NCBI RefSeq assembly: GCF_042654245.1 | Contig: NZ_JBHSGI010000024.1 | Location: 558,001-622,000 of the forward strand | DNA: 64,000 nt | Direction: 5' to 3' | Source: Seohaeicola_A nanhaiensis | Lineage (GTDB): Bacteria > Pseudomonadota > Alphaproteobacteria > Rhodobacterales > Rhodobacteraceae | Shown here: one piece after another, positions 17,837 to 26,090 of the stretch | How positions within the stretch are numbered: the stretch's first letter is position 1 | How the letters are laid out: each line of letters begins with the position of its first letter | The notes under the pieces: model-generated | The model's database searches: none | What the model was told of the DNA's origin: nothing | The model's input: only the letters and a program-made list of their open reading frames with translations | Made by a program: the position numbers and the translations under genes

Positions 17837-18987
17837 TGTGGCGGGCGCTTGCCTCGAACATGCTGACGTTCCTCGCCGTGGCGCTGTTTCTGGCGGCGGG
17901 TGTCGTGCTGTGGGGCAAGTCCGAGTACAGCGGCCCCGGACCCCTGACCGACGCGATGTGCTTCCGCGTCGAGCAGGGCACGAACATCAATAAGGTCAGC
18001 AAGCGGCTGGGTGAAGAGGGGGCGGTAAGCAATGCCTCGCTGTTCCGGGTCGGGATGCGCTATGAGGGCAAGGACAACCGCCTGAAGTTCGGCAGCTATC
18101 TGCTGCCGCCCGGCGCGTCGATGGAAGACATCGGCGAAATGATCACCAAGGGCGGCGCCAATACCTGCGGCACCGAGATCGTCTATCTGGTGGGCGTGAC
18201 GCGGACGCAGGTGCGGGTGCGCGAACTGGATCCGGCGACCAATGCCTTTGTCGAGAAGGCCGAGTTCGATCTGGGCGCGGCCGAGGTTCCGGATGAGTTC
18301 ACCAAGCGGCGCGAGCAGGGCGATACACGCTATCGCATGGTGCTGGCCGAAGGGGTGACCAGCTGGCAGGTGACCGAGGCGCTGAAAGGCATGGATATGC
18401 TCGAGGGCGAGGTTTCGGTGCCGCCGGAAGGCACGCTGGCGCCTGACAGCTATGACGTCTTTGCGGGCGAGACCCGGCAGTCGCTGATCGACGACATGAC
18501 TGCCAAGCAGTCGGCCCGGATCGCGGCGGCCTGGGACAAGCGGGATCCGGACCTGCCGCTGAAGAGCCCGGAGGAAATGCTGGTTCTGGCCTCGATCATC
18601 GAGAAAGAAACCGGGGTTCCGACCGAGCGGCGCGACGTGGCGAGCGTCTTCGTGAACCGTCTGAACAAGAAGATGCGGCTTCAGACCGACCCGACCGTGA
18701 TCTATGGGCTGACCAAGGGACAAGGCGTGCTGGGACGGGGGTTGCGGCAGAGCGAGCTGAACCGGTCGACACCGTGGAACACCTATGTGATCGACGGATT
18801 GCCGCCGACGCCGATTGCAAACCCGGGGCAGGCGAGCCTGGATGCCGCGGTGAACCCGGCCGAGACGGATTACGTGTTCTTCGTGGCCGATGGCAGCGGC
18901 GGGCACGCCTTTGCGACGACGCTGGAAGAGCACAACCGAAACGTCGCCAAGTGGCGCAAGATCGAGCAGGCTCCGGCGAGCGACTGA
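17836..18987 (+). CDS. mltG: Endolytic murein transglycosylase MltG
   Basis: MltG is an inner-membrane enzyme that cuts nascent peptidoglycan strands and sets chain length. The 383 residues have one N-terminal transmembrane helix (about 7-28), a LysM-like YceG region (FRVEQGTNINKVSKRLGEEG), and the catalytic domain with the Glu of ASIIEKETG (near 256), LQTDPTVIYG and the SPYNTY-like STPWNTY with GLPPTPIANPG. It overlaps the stop of fabF by one base, and the pair comes just before the GTA cluster. Confidence 0.96.
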   Translation: MWRALASNMLTFLAVALFLAAGVVLWGKSEYSGPGPLTDAMCFRVEQGTNINKVSKRLGEEGAVSNASLFRVGMRYEGKDNRLKFGSYLLPPGASMEDIGEMITKGGANTCGTEIVYLVGVTRTQVRVRELDPATNAFVEKAEFDLGAAEVPDEFTKRREQGDTRYRMVLAEGVTSWQVTEALKGMDMLEGEVSVPPEGTLAPDSYDVFAGETRQSLIDDMTAKQSARIAAAWDKRDPDLPLKSPEEMLVLASIIEKETGVPTERRDVASVFVNRLNKKMRLQTDPTVIYGLTKGQGVLGRGLRQSELNRSTPWNTYVIDGLPPTPIANPGQASLDAAVNPAETDYVFFVADGSGGHAFATTLEEHNRNVAKWRKIEQAPASD

Positions 18988-19055
18988 GAGGTCGCCCTGT
19001 TCATTTTTCGTTAATGATCCCGGACGCTTAGCGGCCGGAGGTGAGTCGAAGCGCC

Positions 19056-19084
19056 TTGACTTAGAGGACGGTCGGGCGTATAGA
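19056..19084 (+). promoter_or_regulatory. Near-consensus promoter ahead of the GTA cluster
   Basis: TTGACT (19056-19061) and TATAGA (19079-19084) are separated by exactly 17 bases, a near-perfect sigma-70 pair, about 105 bases ahead of g1. Transcription would start near 19091 and cover all GTA genes, between which no other strong promoter was seen. Known GTAs are silent in most cells, so a consensus core promoter suggests that some repressing or attenuating step acts on it. Confidence 0.65.
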
Positions 19085-19109
19085 TTGTGCCATGCTAGAA
19101 GACTTGGGG

Positions 19110-19139
19110 AACGGTCGCGGGGTGCACCCGTCGACCGTT
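19110..19139 (+). promoter_or_regulatory. Palindromic hairpin in the GTA leader
   Basis: AACGGTCG (19110-19117) pairs with CGACCGTT (19132-19139), and inside lies the palindrome GGGTGCACCC (19120-19129). A pyrimidine-rich stretch with several T (TCTTGTCTTTC) follows. It sits about 20 bases after the predicted transcription start and 50 bases ahead of g1. It could act as an attenuator, an RNA-stability element or an operator. Confidence 0.5.
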
Positions 19140-19188
19140 TCTTGTCTTTCGAACGGACCGCCCGATACACGAGGTCCAGAACAAAGCC

Positions 19189-19530
19189 ATGACATTGAAG
19201 TATCCCGAAGACCCGGCGCCGGTAACGGCCGAGCTGCTGGGATCGGTGCACGCCTCGATCCGCCGTGTCCGGCAGGATGCCGAGCAGTGGTGTGCCGAAC
19301 TGCGTGAGAGGGAGGGCGAGAACCTGACCCAGGCCAACCGGACCCTGAGCGAGGTCGAACGGCTGATCCGGGTCTGTCAGAAGGTGGAGAGTTCCCTTGT
19401 CGAACAATTGGAAAGACAGACCGGAGGAGCCGGCGACAGACAGGCCCTCGACCTCGACAGCGCGCGAAGCGAGATCGGATGCCGGCTGGATCGCCTGCGG
19501 TCCAGTCGCGACGAGACAGACATTTCTTGA
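19189..19530 (+). CDS. GTA terminase small subunit (g1)
   Basis: A 113-residue, charged, mostly helical protein with predicted coiled-coil stretches, in the first position of the GTA cluster. The R. capsulatus g1 protein at this place acts as the small terminase that recruits DNA for packaging. In GTAs it is thought to have lost sequence-specific binding, so random host DNA is packaged. Its last 134 bases overlap the terminase large subunit gene. The call rests on position and general character rather than a strong motif. Confidence 0.75.
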   Translation: MTLKYPEDPAPVTAELLGSVHASIRRVRQDAEQWCAELREREGENLTQANRTLSEVERLIRVCQKVESSLVEQLERQTGGAGDRQALDLDSARSEIGCRLDRLRSSRDETDIS

Positions 19531-20812
19531 CGGGCTGAGCGAGGAGGCGCTGCGGGCGCTGCCCTATATGTTCGAGTTCTGGGCCCTGCCGCATCAGCTG
19601 CCTCCCTTGGGAGAGTGGCGCAGCTGGGTGGTGCTGGGCGGGCGCGGGGCGGGAAAGACGCGCGCAGGGGCGGAATGGGTGCGCCGTCAGGTCGAGGGCG
19701 CAAAGCCGCTGGACCGGGGCGTGGCGGGCCGCGTGGCGCTGCTGGGTGAGACCTTTGATCAGGTGCGCGACGTGATGGTGCAGGGTGACAGCGGGATCCT
19801 GGGCTGTTCGCCGCCGGACCGTCGCCCGCTGTGGAAGGCCTCGGAGCGCAAGCTGATCTGGCCGAACGGCGCCGAGGCGCAGGCTTTTTCGGCGCATGAT
19901 CCCGACGGGCTGCGCGGGCCGCAGTTCGATGCGGCCTGGGCGGATGAGCTGGCGAAATGGCCGGATCCCGAAGCGACCTGGGACATGCTGCAATTCGCGT
20001 TGCGGTTGGGGCAGCACCCGCAATGCTGCGTGACGACCACGCCGCGCAACATTCCCCTGCTGCGCAAGCTGTTGGCGGCTGAGTCGACCGTTTCGACGCA
20101 TGCGCGCACCGAGGCCAACCGGGCCAACCTTGCGCCCAGCTTTCTGACCGAGGTGCGGGAGCGCTATGCCGGCAGCCGGCTTGCGCAGCAGGAGCTGGAT
20201 GGGGTGATCCTGACGGATCTGGACGGCGCGCTGTGGACCGGGGAAATGCTGGAACAGGCCCGGCTGGCGCCTGTGCCTCCGTTGAACCGGGTGATCGTCG
20301 CGGTGGATCCTGCTGTGAGTTCGGGTCCGGGTGCGGATGCCTGCGGCATCATCGTGGCCGGCGCGCAGCTGACGGGCAAGCCGGCGACCTGGCGGGCCCA
20401 TGTGCTGGAGGATTGCTCGGTGCAGGGTGTCGGGCCCCTGGGCTGGGCGCAGGCGGCGGTTGCTGCCTTCGAGCGGCACGGGGCCGAGCGGCTGGTGGCC
20501 GAGGTCAACCAGGGTGGGCAGCTGGTGGAAGAGTTGATCCGGCAGGTCGATCCAATGGTGCCTTACAAGGGCGTTCATGCCTCGCGCGGGAAACTGGCGC
20601 GTGCCGAACCCATCGCGGCGCTCTATGAGCAGGGGCGGGTGAGCCATGCCGCCGGTCTGGATGTGCTGGAAGAGCAGATGGCGCTGATGACCCTGCAGGG
20701 CTATCAGGGCCAGGGGTCGCCCGACCGCGTGGATGCGCTGGTCTGGGCGTTGCATGAACTGATGGTCGCGGCGGCCGGCGAGTATCGGCATCCGCGCATC
20801 CGGGTGCTTTGA
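19397..20812 (+). CDS. GTA terminase large subunit (g2)
   Basis: The packaging motor: an ATPase that pumps DNA into the prohead and a nuclease that cuts it. Visible motifs are Walker A GGRGAGKTRAG, the acidic segment AWADELAKWPDPE, the coupling motif TTTPRNIPLL, and the nuclease start VAVDPAVSSGPGADACG. The conserved LSEEALRALPY segment lies upstream of the first ATG (19568). The start must therefore be earlier; the only usable codon in frame is TTG 19397, with GAGAG 5 bases upstream, giving 471 residues. It therefore overlaps g1 by 134 bases. Confidence 0.93.
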   Translation: MSNNWKDRPEEPATDRPSTSTAREARSDAGWIACGPVATRQTFLDGLSEEALRALPYMFEFWALPHQLPPLGEWRSWVVLGGRGAGKTRAGAEWVRRQVEGAKPLDRGVAGRVALLGETFDQVRDVMVQGDSGILGCSPPDRRPLWKASERKLIWPNGAEAQAFSAHDPDGLRGPQFDAAWADELAKWPDPEATWDMLQFALRLGQHPQCCVTTTPRNIPLLRKLLAAESTVSTHARTEANRANLAPSFLTEVRERYAGSRLAQQELDGVILTDLDGALWTGEMLEQARLAPVPPLNRVIVAVDPAVSSGPGADACGIIVAGAQLTGKPATWRAHVLEDCSVQGVGPLGWAQAAVAAFERHGAERLVAEVNQGGQLVEELIRQVDPMVPYKGVHASRGKLARAEPIAALYEQGRVSHAAGLDVLEEQMALMTLQGYQGQGSPDRVDALVWALHELMVAAAGEYRHPRIRVL

Positions 20813-20923
20813 CCCCCACCGTTCGGTGCCTTCAATCCAATTTATCCTTTTTGCGGGAGAACCGAAGTCAAGCGGACCCGATGGCGGCCTCGGGCGCTTC
20901 GGCCTGAAAAAGGAGCGATTTCC

Positions 20924-22111
20924 ATGGTATTGAACTTTCTGCGCCGCAATGGCCAAGCCGGCGCCCCGGAGCAGAAGACCAGCGCAACGGGTCCGGTTGT
21001 CGCTTATCACAGTGCGGGCAGGGTGGCCTGGAGCCCGCGCGATGCGGTGTCGCTGACGCGTGCGGGGTTCAGCAGCAATCCCGTGGGATTCCGGTCGGTC
21101 AAGCTAATCGCCGAGGCGGCCGCTGCCCTGCCGCTGGTCCTGCAGGACTGTCAGCGGCGCTACGAGACGCATCCGATCCTGAGCCTGGTAAACCGTCCCA
21201 ATCTGGCGCAGGGCCGTGCCGAATTGATGGAGGCCCTGTATGGCCAGCTACTGCTGACCGGGAACGCCTATGTCGAGGCGGTTCAGGGCGAGACGGAGTT
21301 GCCGATCGAGCTGCACGTCCTGCGATCGGACCGGATGCGAGTCATCCCGGGGGCGGATGGCTGGCCGGCGGCCTATGAATATGCGGTGGGCGCGCGCAAG
21401 CATCGGTTTGACATTTCGGGTGCGGCGCCGGCGATCTGCCATATCAAGAGCTTTCATCCGCAGGACGACCATTATGGCCTGTCGCCCCTGCAGGCGGCGG
21501 CGATGGCGGTGGACGTTCACAACAGCGCCTCGCGCTGGTCGAAGGCGCTGTTGGACAATGCGGCGCGGCCGAGCGGGGCGCTGGTCTATCGTTCGCCCGA
21601 CGGGCATGGAGCGATGGCCGACGACCAGTTTCAGCGTTTGTCGGAAGAGATCGAGGCCAATTACCAGGGGGCGCGCAATGCCGGGCGCCCGATGGTGCTG
21701 GAAGGCGGGCTGGACTGGAAGCCGATGGGGTTCAGCCCATCGGACATGGAGTTTCAGAAGACAAAGGAGGCGGCCGCCCGCGAGATTGCGCTGGCCTTTG
21801 GGGTGCCGCCCATGCTGCTGGGCATCCAGGGCGATGCAACTTACGCGAATTACCAGGAGGCCAACCGGGCGTTCTTTCGCCTGACCGTCCTGCCGCTTGC
21901 CACCCGGGTGGCGGTGGCGCTGTCGGAATGGCTGTCGCGGTTTTCGGGCGACCTGATCGAACTGAGGCCCGATCTGGACCGTGTGCCGGCGCTGTCGGCC
22001 GAGCGCGACGCGCAATGGGCGCGTGTGACGGCTGCGGATTTCCTGACTGTCGGCGAGAAGCGGGCGCTGCTGGGTCTGCCGGCGCTGCCCGATGGTGATC
22101 TCAATGAGTGA
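20924..22111 (+). CDS. GTA portal protein (g3)
   Basis: A 395-residue HK97-family phage portal, the dodecameric ring through which DNA enters and leaves the head. Typical segments are NPVGFRSVKLIAEAAA, HPILSLVNRPN, LLLTGNAYVE, SFHPQDDHYGLSPLQAA, and IALAFGVPPMLLGI with ATYANYQEANRAFF near the end. It follows the terminase after a 111-base gap with no gene, and its last 8 bases overlap g3.5. Confidence 0.95.
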   Translation: MVLNFLRRNGQAGAPEQKTSATGPVVAYHSAGRVAWSPRDAVSLTRAGFSSNPVGFRSVKLIAEAAAALPLVLQDCQRRYETHPILSLVNRPNLAQGRAELMEALYGQLLLTGNAYVEAVQGETELPIELHVLRSDRMRVIPGADGWPAAYEYAVGARKHRFDISGAAPAICHIKSFHPQDDHYGLSPLQAAAMAVDVHNSASRWSKALLDNAARPSGALVYRSPDGHGAMADDQFQRLSEEIEANYQGARNAGRPMVLEGGLDWKPMGFSPSDMEFQKTKEAAAREIALAFGVPPMLLGIQGDATYANYQEANRAFFRLTVLPLATRVAVALSEWLSRFSGDLIELRPDLDRVPALSAERDAQWARVTAADFLTVGEKRALLGLPALPDGDLNE

Positions 22112-22331
22112 CCGGCAGGTGGGTTACGAACCTTTCGACTGCGCGCCGGGCCTGAGGCTCGCCGCCCACGAACGGGTGAGCCAGATACATCACGAAAACC
22201 TCAACCGGCGCTTGGATCGGCTGGACGAGATGATGGAGCGGTTGGAGCGTCGGCTCTGGATCGCTGTCTATGGGGTGGCGGCGATGGTTTTGACGCAGGC
22301 CCTGCAGTCGATCCTGACAGTGGCGCCCTGA
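22104..22331 (+). CDS. GTA head formation protein (g3.5)
   Basis: A 75-residue protein starting at the ATG that overlaps the end of the portal gene. A helical, coiled-coil-like stretch (residues about 25-50, rich in Leu, Arg and Glu) leads into a hydrophobic segment (LWIAVYGVAAMVL) near the C-terminus. It holds the position of R. capsulatus orfg3.5, a small head-formation gene. Its exact task in assembly is not known to me. Confidence 0.8.
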   Translation: MSDRQVGYEPFDCAPGLRLAAHERVSQIHHENLNRRLDRLDEMMERLERRLWIAVYGVAAMVLTQALQSILTVAP

Positions 22332-22365
22332 CGCGCCCGACTGGCGAAACCACGAGGAACGAAAC

Positions 22366-22923
22366 ATGGAAATCGAGAACGGACTGGAACGAAAATTCGC
22401 GCGGTTCGGCGATGGGCTGAAGATCAGCGCGGATTCGGTCATCGAGGGATACGCCAGCCTGTTCGGGCTGCCTGACCAGGGGGGCGACATCGTGCAGAAG
22501 GGCGCCTATGCCGAGACGATCCGAACCTTGGCCGAGGCGCACCAGCGGGTGAAGATGCTGTGGCAGCACGATCCGGCGCAGCCGATCGGCGTCTGGGACG
22601 AGGTGCGCGAGGACGCGCGCGGGCTGTGGGTGAAGGGGCGTATCCTGGATATCACCCAGCGCGGACGCGAGGCGGCGGCGCTGGTGGCGGCGGGCGCGAT
22701 CGACGGGCTGTCGATCGGCTATCGCACCAAGCGGGCGGCGAAGGATGACAAGGGCCAGCGGCTCTTGACCGAACTGGAGCTTTGGGAGGTGTCGCTGGTG
22801 ACCTTCCCGATGCTGCCCAGTGCGCGGGTGTCGGCCAAGGGGGATGGCCCCGGGTTCGAACAGGATCTGCGCGAATTGGCGGTGGCCCTGGACAGGGCGC
22901 GGCTGGAGCTGGCGCGGCGGTAG
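22366..22923 (+). CDS. GTA prohead protease (g4)
   Basis: A 185-residue HK97-type prohead protease. It trims the capsid protein during head maturation. Family features: VIEGYASLFG at the start, DIVQKGAYAETI, a His in MLWQHDPAQPIG (catalytic His), and the catalytic Ser in AIDGLSIGYRT followed by LTELELWEVSLVTFPMLP. It lies directly before the capsid gene, as in HK97 and RcGTA. Confidence 0.95.
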   Translation: MEIENGLERKFARFGDGLKISADSVIEGYASLFGLPDQGGDIVQKGAYAETIRTLAEAHQRVKMLWQHDPAQPIGVWDEVREDARGLWVKGRILDITQRGREAAALVAAGAIDGLSIGYRTKRAAKDDKGQRLLTELELWEVSLVTFPMLPSARVSAKGDGPGFEQDLRELAVALDRARLELARR

Positions 22924-22957
22924 CGCGCGTATCTCTCACGGAAAACAGGATGAACAG

Positions 22958-24139
22958 ATGAGCAAGACCGAGATCAAGGCTCGGGCCGGGGAAGAGCAGA
23001 CTCCGCTTCAGGAGGTGAAGCGGGCGATGACCGGATTTCTGGGCAGTTTCAGAGCATTCCAAGACGAAATTGAATCGAAACTTCAACAAGCAGAAGAGCG
23101 ACTGACCATGCTGGATCGTAGAATGCAAATCGCGGCGCGGCCGCATCTTTCGGCCAATCAGGATGGGGGGACGCCCCATCGCAAGGCCTTCAGCGCCTAT
23201 CTGCGGGGCGGCGATGACGATGGTCTGCGCGGGCTTGAGATCGAGAGCAAGTCGCTGTCGACGGTGGTGAACAGCGATGGCGGCTATCTGGTCGATCCGC
23301 AGACCGCCGACATGGTGAAGTCGGTGCTTTATGCCACCGCCTCGATCCGGGCAGTGGCGAGCGTCGTCAACGTCGAGGCGACGACCTATGACGTGTTGAT
23401 CGACCATACCGAGCTGGGCGCCGGCTGGGCCAGCGAAACGGCGGCGGCAACTGAGACCGCGACGCCGCAGATCGACCGCATCTCGATCCAGCTGCACGAG
23501 CTGAGCGCGCTGCCCAAAGCCTCGCAGCGGCTGCTGGACGACAGCGCCTTCGATGTCGAGGGCTGGCTGGCGGCGCGGATCGCCGACAAGTTCGCCCGCG
23601 CCGAGGCGGCGGCCTTCATCTCGGGTGACGGGGTCGACAAGCCGATGGGGATGCTGACCCATACGAAGGTTGCCAATTCCGGCTGGACCTGGGGCAATCT
23701 GGGCTATGTGGCGACGGGCGTCGACGGCGGCATCGGGGATGGCGACGCCATCGTCGACCTGGTCTATGCGCTGGGTGCGCAATATCGCGCCAACGGGTCT
23801 TTCGTGATGAACTCCAAGTCGGCGGGGCTGGTGCGCAAGCTGAAGGATGCGGACGGGCGGTTCCTGTGGAGTGACGGGCTGGCCGCGGGCGAGCCGGCGC
23901 GGCTGCTGGGCTATCCCGTGGTGATCGCCGAGGACATGCCGGATGCGGCGTCGAACAGCTATTCCATCGCCTTCGGCGACTTCGCTTCGGGTTACACCAT
24001 CGCCGAACGCCCCGATCTGCGCATCCTGCGCGACCCGTTCAGCGCCAAGCCGCATGTGCTGTTCTATGCGACCAAGCGCGTCGGCGGCGATGTCTCGGAC
24101 TTCGCGGCGATCAAGCTTCTGAAATTCGGCGTCTCCTGA
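22958..24139 (+). CDS. GTA major capsid protein (g5)
   Basis: The 393-residue capsid protein has the HK97 fold. The N-terminal 65 residues are a charged, coiled-coil scaffolding region, probably removed by the g4 protease; the mature shell domain follows, with KSLSTVVNSDGGYLVDP, VEATTYDVLIDHTELGAGWASE and a C-terminal FYATKRVGGDVSDFAAIKLLKF. ATG 22958 is chosen because the upstream open frame overlaps g4 and has no similarity. It is followed by a 169-base structured gap. Confidence 0.96.
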   Translation: MSKTEIKARAGEEQTPLQEVKRAMTGFLGSFRAFQDEIESKLQQAEERLTMLDRRMQIAARPHLSANQDGGTPHRKAFSAYLRGGDDDGLRGLEIESKSLSTVVNSDGGYLVDPQTADMVKSVLYATASIRAVASVVNVEATTYDVLIDHTELGAGWASETAAATETATPQIDRISIQLHELSALPKASQRLLDDSAFDVEGWLAARIADKFARAEAAAFISGDGVDKPMGMLTHTKVANSGWTWGNLGYVATGVDGGIGDGDAIVDLVYALGAQYRANGSFVMNSKSAGLVRKLKDADGRFLWSDGLAAGEPARLLGYPVVIAEDMPDAASNSYSIAFGDFASGYTIAERPDLRILRDPFSAKPHVLFYATKRVGGDVSDFAAIKLLKFGVS

Positions 24140-24300
24140 TCGGAGGCGTCGGAGCCAGGGCCGGGCAACCGGTCCTGAGGTGGGCGCACGCAATACCAAA
24201 CCTTCACGTTGTCTAGCTGCTCCCCTCCGTCCGAGCAACGTGGAGAGGCGTGCGTCCACCACGGGCAGAGTCAGGCCCTGGAGGGATCCGAGCTTGCGGA
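24133..24300 (+). other. Structured RNA-like gap between GTA capsid and adaptor genes
   Basis: Several stems nest inside one another. Outer: CCAGGGCC (24155-24162) with GGCCCTGG (24274-24281). Middle: GGTGGGCGCACGC (24179-24191) with GCGTGCGTCCACC (24248-24260), 13 pairs with one G-U. Inner: CTTCACGTTG (24202-24211) with CAACGTGGAG (24236-24245), 10 pairs with one G-U. A small hairpin, CCGG-GCAA-CCGG (24161-24172), has a GNRA-type loop. Small stems flank both ends. No gene fits: the open frame here lacks similarity. It may be a transcript-processing, terminator-like or packaging-related element. Confidence 0.6.
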
Positions 24301-24308
24301 GTGAATTC

Positions 24309-24908
24309 ATGATGTTGATCGAAGAAACCACCGTGCCCGATGAGGCCTTGCCGGTGGAGCAGTTCAAGGCGCATTTGCGGCAGGGCACCGGATTCGGCGA
24401 GGACACGCTGCAGCTTGCCGTCCTGACCGGGTTCCTGCGCGCATCCATCGCGGCGATCGAGGCGCGCACCGGCAAGGTGCTGATCGCGCGGACCTTCGCC
24501 TGGAAACTGGCGGCCTGGCGCGACCGGATGGGGCAGCCTCTGCCGGTGGCGCCTGTGACCTCGGTCCTGCAGGTCACGCTGGTCAATGCGCTGGACGTGG
24601 CGACCGACATCCCGATCAGCCAGTTCCGGCTGGAACAGGATTTCCAGCGCCCGCGCCTGCGCCCGGTCGGGGCGGCGCTGCCCTTGGTGCCCACTGGCGG
24701 CGCTGTGCAGATCCGCTTTTCGGCCGGATTCGCGGCGAGCTGGGACGGATTGCCGGCCGATTTAGCGCAGGCGGTTCTGCTGTTGGCGGCGCATTACTAC
24801 GAATACCGCAACGAGACCGCGCTGGGCGATGGCTGCATGCCCTTCGGGGTGACCAGCCTGGTGCAGCGCTATCGCCCCATGCGGCTGACCCCGGGGTACG
24901 GCACATGA
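24309..24908 (+). CDS. GTA head-tail adaptor (g6)
   Basis: A 199-residue protein of the phage connector (gp6-like, TIGR02215-type) family, the ring under the portal. Features are the N-terminal IEETTVPDEALPVEQFKAHLR helix region, FLRASIAAIEARTGKVLI, and the C-terminal LPADLAQAVLLLAAHYYEYRN helix. ATG 24309 follows a GGAGTG site. The frame is open upstream through the structured gap but is not coding there. It overlaps g7 by 4 bases (ATGA). Confidence 0.9.
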   Translation: MMLIEETTVPDEALPVEQFKAHLRQGTGFGEDTLQLAVLTGFLRASIAAIEARTGKVLIARTFAWKLAAWRDRMGQPLPVAPVTSVLQVTLVNALDVATDIPISQFRLEQDFQRPRLRPVGAALPLVPTGGAVQIRFSAGFAASWDGLPADLAQAVLLLAAHYYEYRNETALGDGCMPFGVTSLVQRYRPMRLTPGYGT

Positions 24909-25243
24909 CGACGCCGCGCCTCAATCGCCAGCTTGTGCTGGAAGCGCGCGCGCAGGTCCACGATGGCAGCGGCGGCTTCAGCGAGGTCTGGTCCCCGCTG
25001 GGTACGCATTGGGCCGAGGTCACGGCGCGGGTCGGCAGCGAACGCTCGGAAAGCGGCACGCCGGTGTCGCAGGTCAGTTACCGGGTGGTGGTGCGCGCCG
25101 CGCCGGTCGGCGCCCTGTCGCGCCCCGCGGCGGACCAGCGGTTTCGCGAGGGGCCGCGCGTTCTGAAGATCGTGGCCGTGGCCGAGGCCGACGCGGACGG
25201 CCGCTATCTGGCCTGCACCTGTGTCGAGGAGATTGCGGCATGA
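24905..25243 (+). CDS. GTA head closure / stopper protein (g7)
   Basis: A 112-residue protein of the SPP1 gp16 / HK97 gp10 head-closure family, a small beta-barrel that plugs the portal after packaging. The RLNRQLVLEARAQVHDGSGG start and the WAEVTARVGSER segment are typical of that family. ATGA overlaps at both ends join it to g6 and g8. Confidence 0.85.
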   Translation: MTTPRLNRQLVLEARAQVHDGSGGFSEVWSPLGTHWAEVTARVGSERSESGTPVSQVSYRVVVRAAPVGALSRPAADQRFREGPRVLKIVAVAEADADGRYLACTCVEEIAA

Positions 25244-25653
25244 GTTACGTTCTGGGCGAGGCGCTGCAGGCGGCGGTCTATCAGCGCCTGCTGGGCGATC
25301 CGGATCTCGAGGCGCTGGTCGGCACGGCGATTTATGACGCCGTTCCCGCCGGCCCGCTGCCCGGCCTCTACGTGACGATCGGGGCGGAAGAGGTTCAGGA
25401 CCGCTCGGACGTCAGCGGGAGCGGCGCGCTGCACCGGTTCCGGGTCTCGGTTGTCACCGATACCGACAGTTTCGGGCGCGCCAAGCTGGTGGCGGCCGCG
25501 ATCAGCGACGTGCTGAGCGATGCCAGCCTGCCGCTGTCGCGCGGGCGCCTTGTGGGTCTGTGGTTCGAGCGCGCCGTGGCGCGGCGCAGCGGCAAGGCGG
25601 ACCGCGCCCGCCGGATCGACCTGCGGTTCCGGGCGCGGCTGGAAGACAGTTAA
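25240..25653 (+). CDS. GTA tail terminator (g8)
   Basis: A 137-residue protein of the DUF3168 / tail-completion type. It caps the tail and joins it to the head. The start YVLGEALQAAVYQRLLGD, the central GLYVTIGAEE strand and the HRFRVSVVTDTDSFGRAKLVAAAI segment are characteristic. ATG 25240 overlaps the stop of g7. Confidence 0.88.
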   Translation: MSYVLGEALQAAVYQRLLGDPDLEALVGTAIYDAVPAGPLPGLYVTIGAEEVQDRSDVSGSGALHRFRVSVVTDTDSFGRAKLVAAAISDVLSDASLPLSRGRLVGLWFERAVARRSGKADRARRIDLRFRARLEDS

Positions 25654-25674
25654 TCAACACTTGGAGATACGGAT

Positions 25675-26088
25675 ATGGGTGCCCAGAACGGCAAGGACCT
25701 GCTGGTCAAGGTGGATATGACCGGCGGCGGATTGTTCGAGACCATCGCGGGCCTGCGCGCCACGCGGGTCAGTTTCAACGCCGAAAGCGTCGATGTGACG
25801 AGCCTTGAGAGCCAGGGCGGCTGGCGCGAGCTGCTGTCCGGAGCGGGGGGCAAATCGGCGGCCATCACCGGGTCGGGCGTGTTCCGCGACGCCGGGACCG
25901 ACGAACGCGCGCGGCAGCTGTTCTTTGACAGCGAGACACCGGATTTTCAGGTGATCATCCCCGATTTCGGGATTGTCGAAGGTCCGTTCCAGATCACCGC
26001 CATAGAATATTCGGGCAGCCACAACGGCGAGGCGACCTACGAGATGTCGATGGCCAGCGCCGGAGCGCTGAGCTTTACGGCGCTTTGA
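25675..26088 (+). CDS. GTA major tail tube protein (g9)
   Basis: A 137-residue phage major tail protein (TP901-1 family). The start GAQNGKDLLVKVDMTGGG and the SVDVTSLESQGGWRELL segment are typical; the fold is the tail-tube beta barrel that stacks in hexamers. ATG 25675 has a GGAGATACGG site. It is followed within 2 bases by g10. Confidence 0.93.
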   Translation: MGAQNGKDLLVKVDMTGGGLFETIAGLRATRVSFNAESVDVTSLESQGGWRELLSGAGGKSAAITGSGVFRDAGTDERARQLFFDSETPDFQVIIPDFGIVEGPFQITAIEYSGSHNGEATYEMSMASAGALSFTAL

Positions 26089-26090
26089 AC

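Noticed and set aside
19092..19307. A 71-codon frame from ATG 19092 as a leader peptide of the GTA operon
   Set aside because: It overlaps g1 in another frame, has no good ribosome site, and its sequence is explained by the palindrome and by g1.
20813..20923. Hairpin CACC-GTTC-GGTG between terminase and portal genes as a terminator
   Set aside because: The stem is only 4 bp with no adjacent T run, and the genes downstream seem to belong to the same transcript.
24180..24308. An N-terminal extension of g6 into the structured gap
   Set aside because: The added residues have no similarity to g6 proteins, while ATG 24309 has a ribosome site and starts the conserved part.
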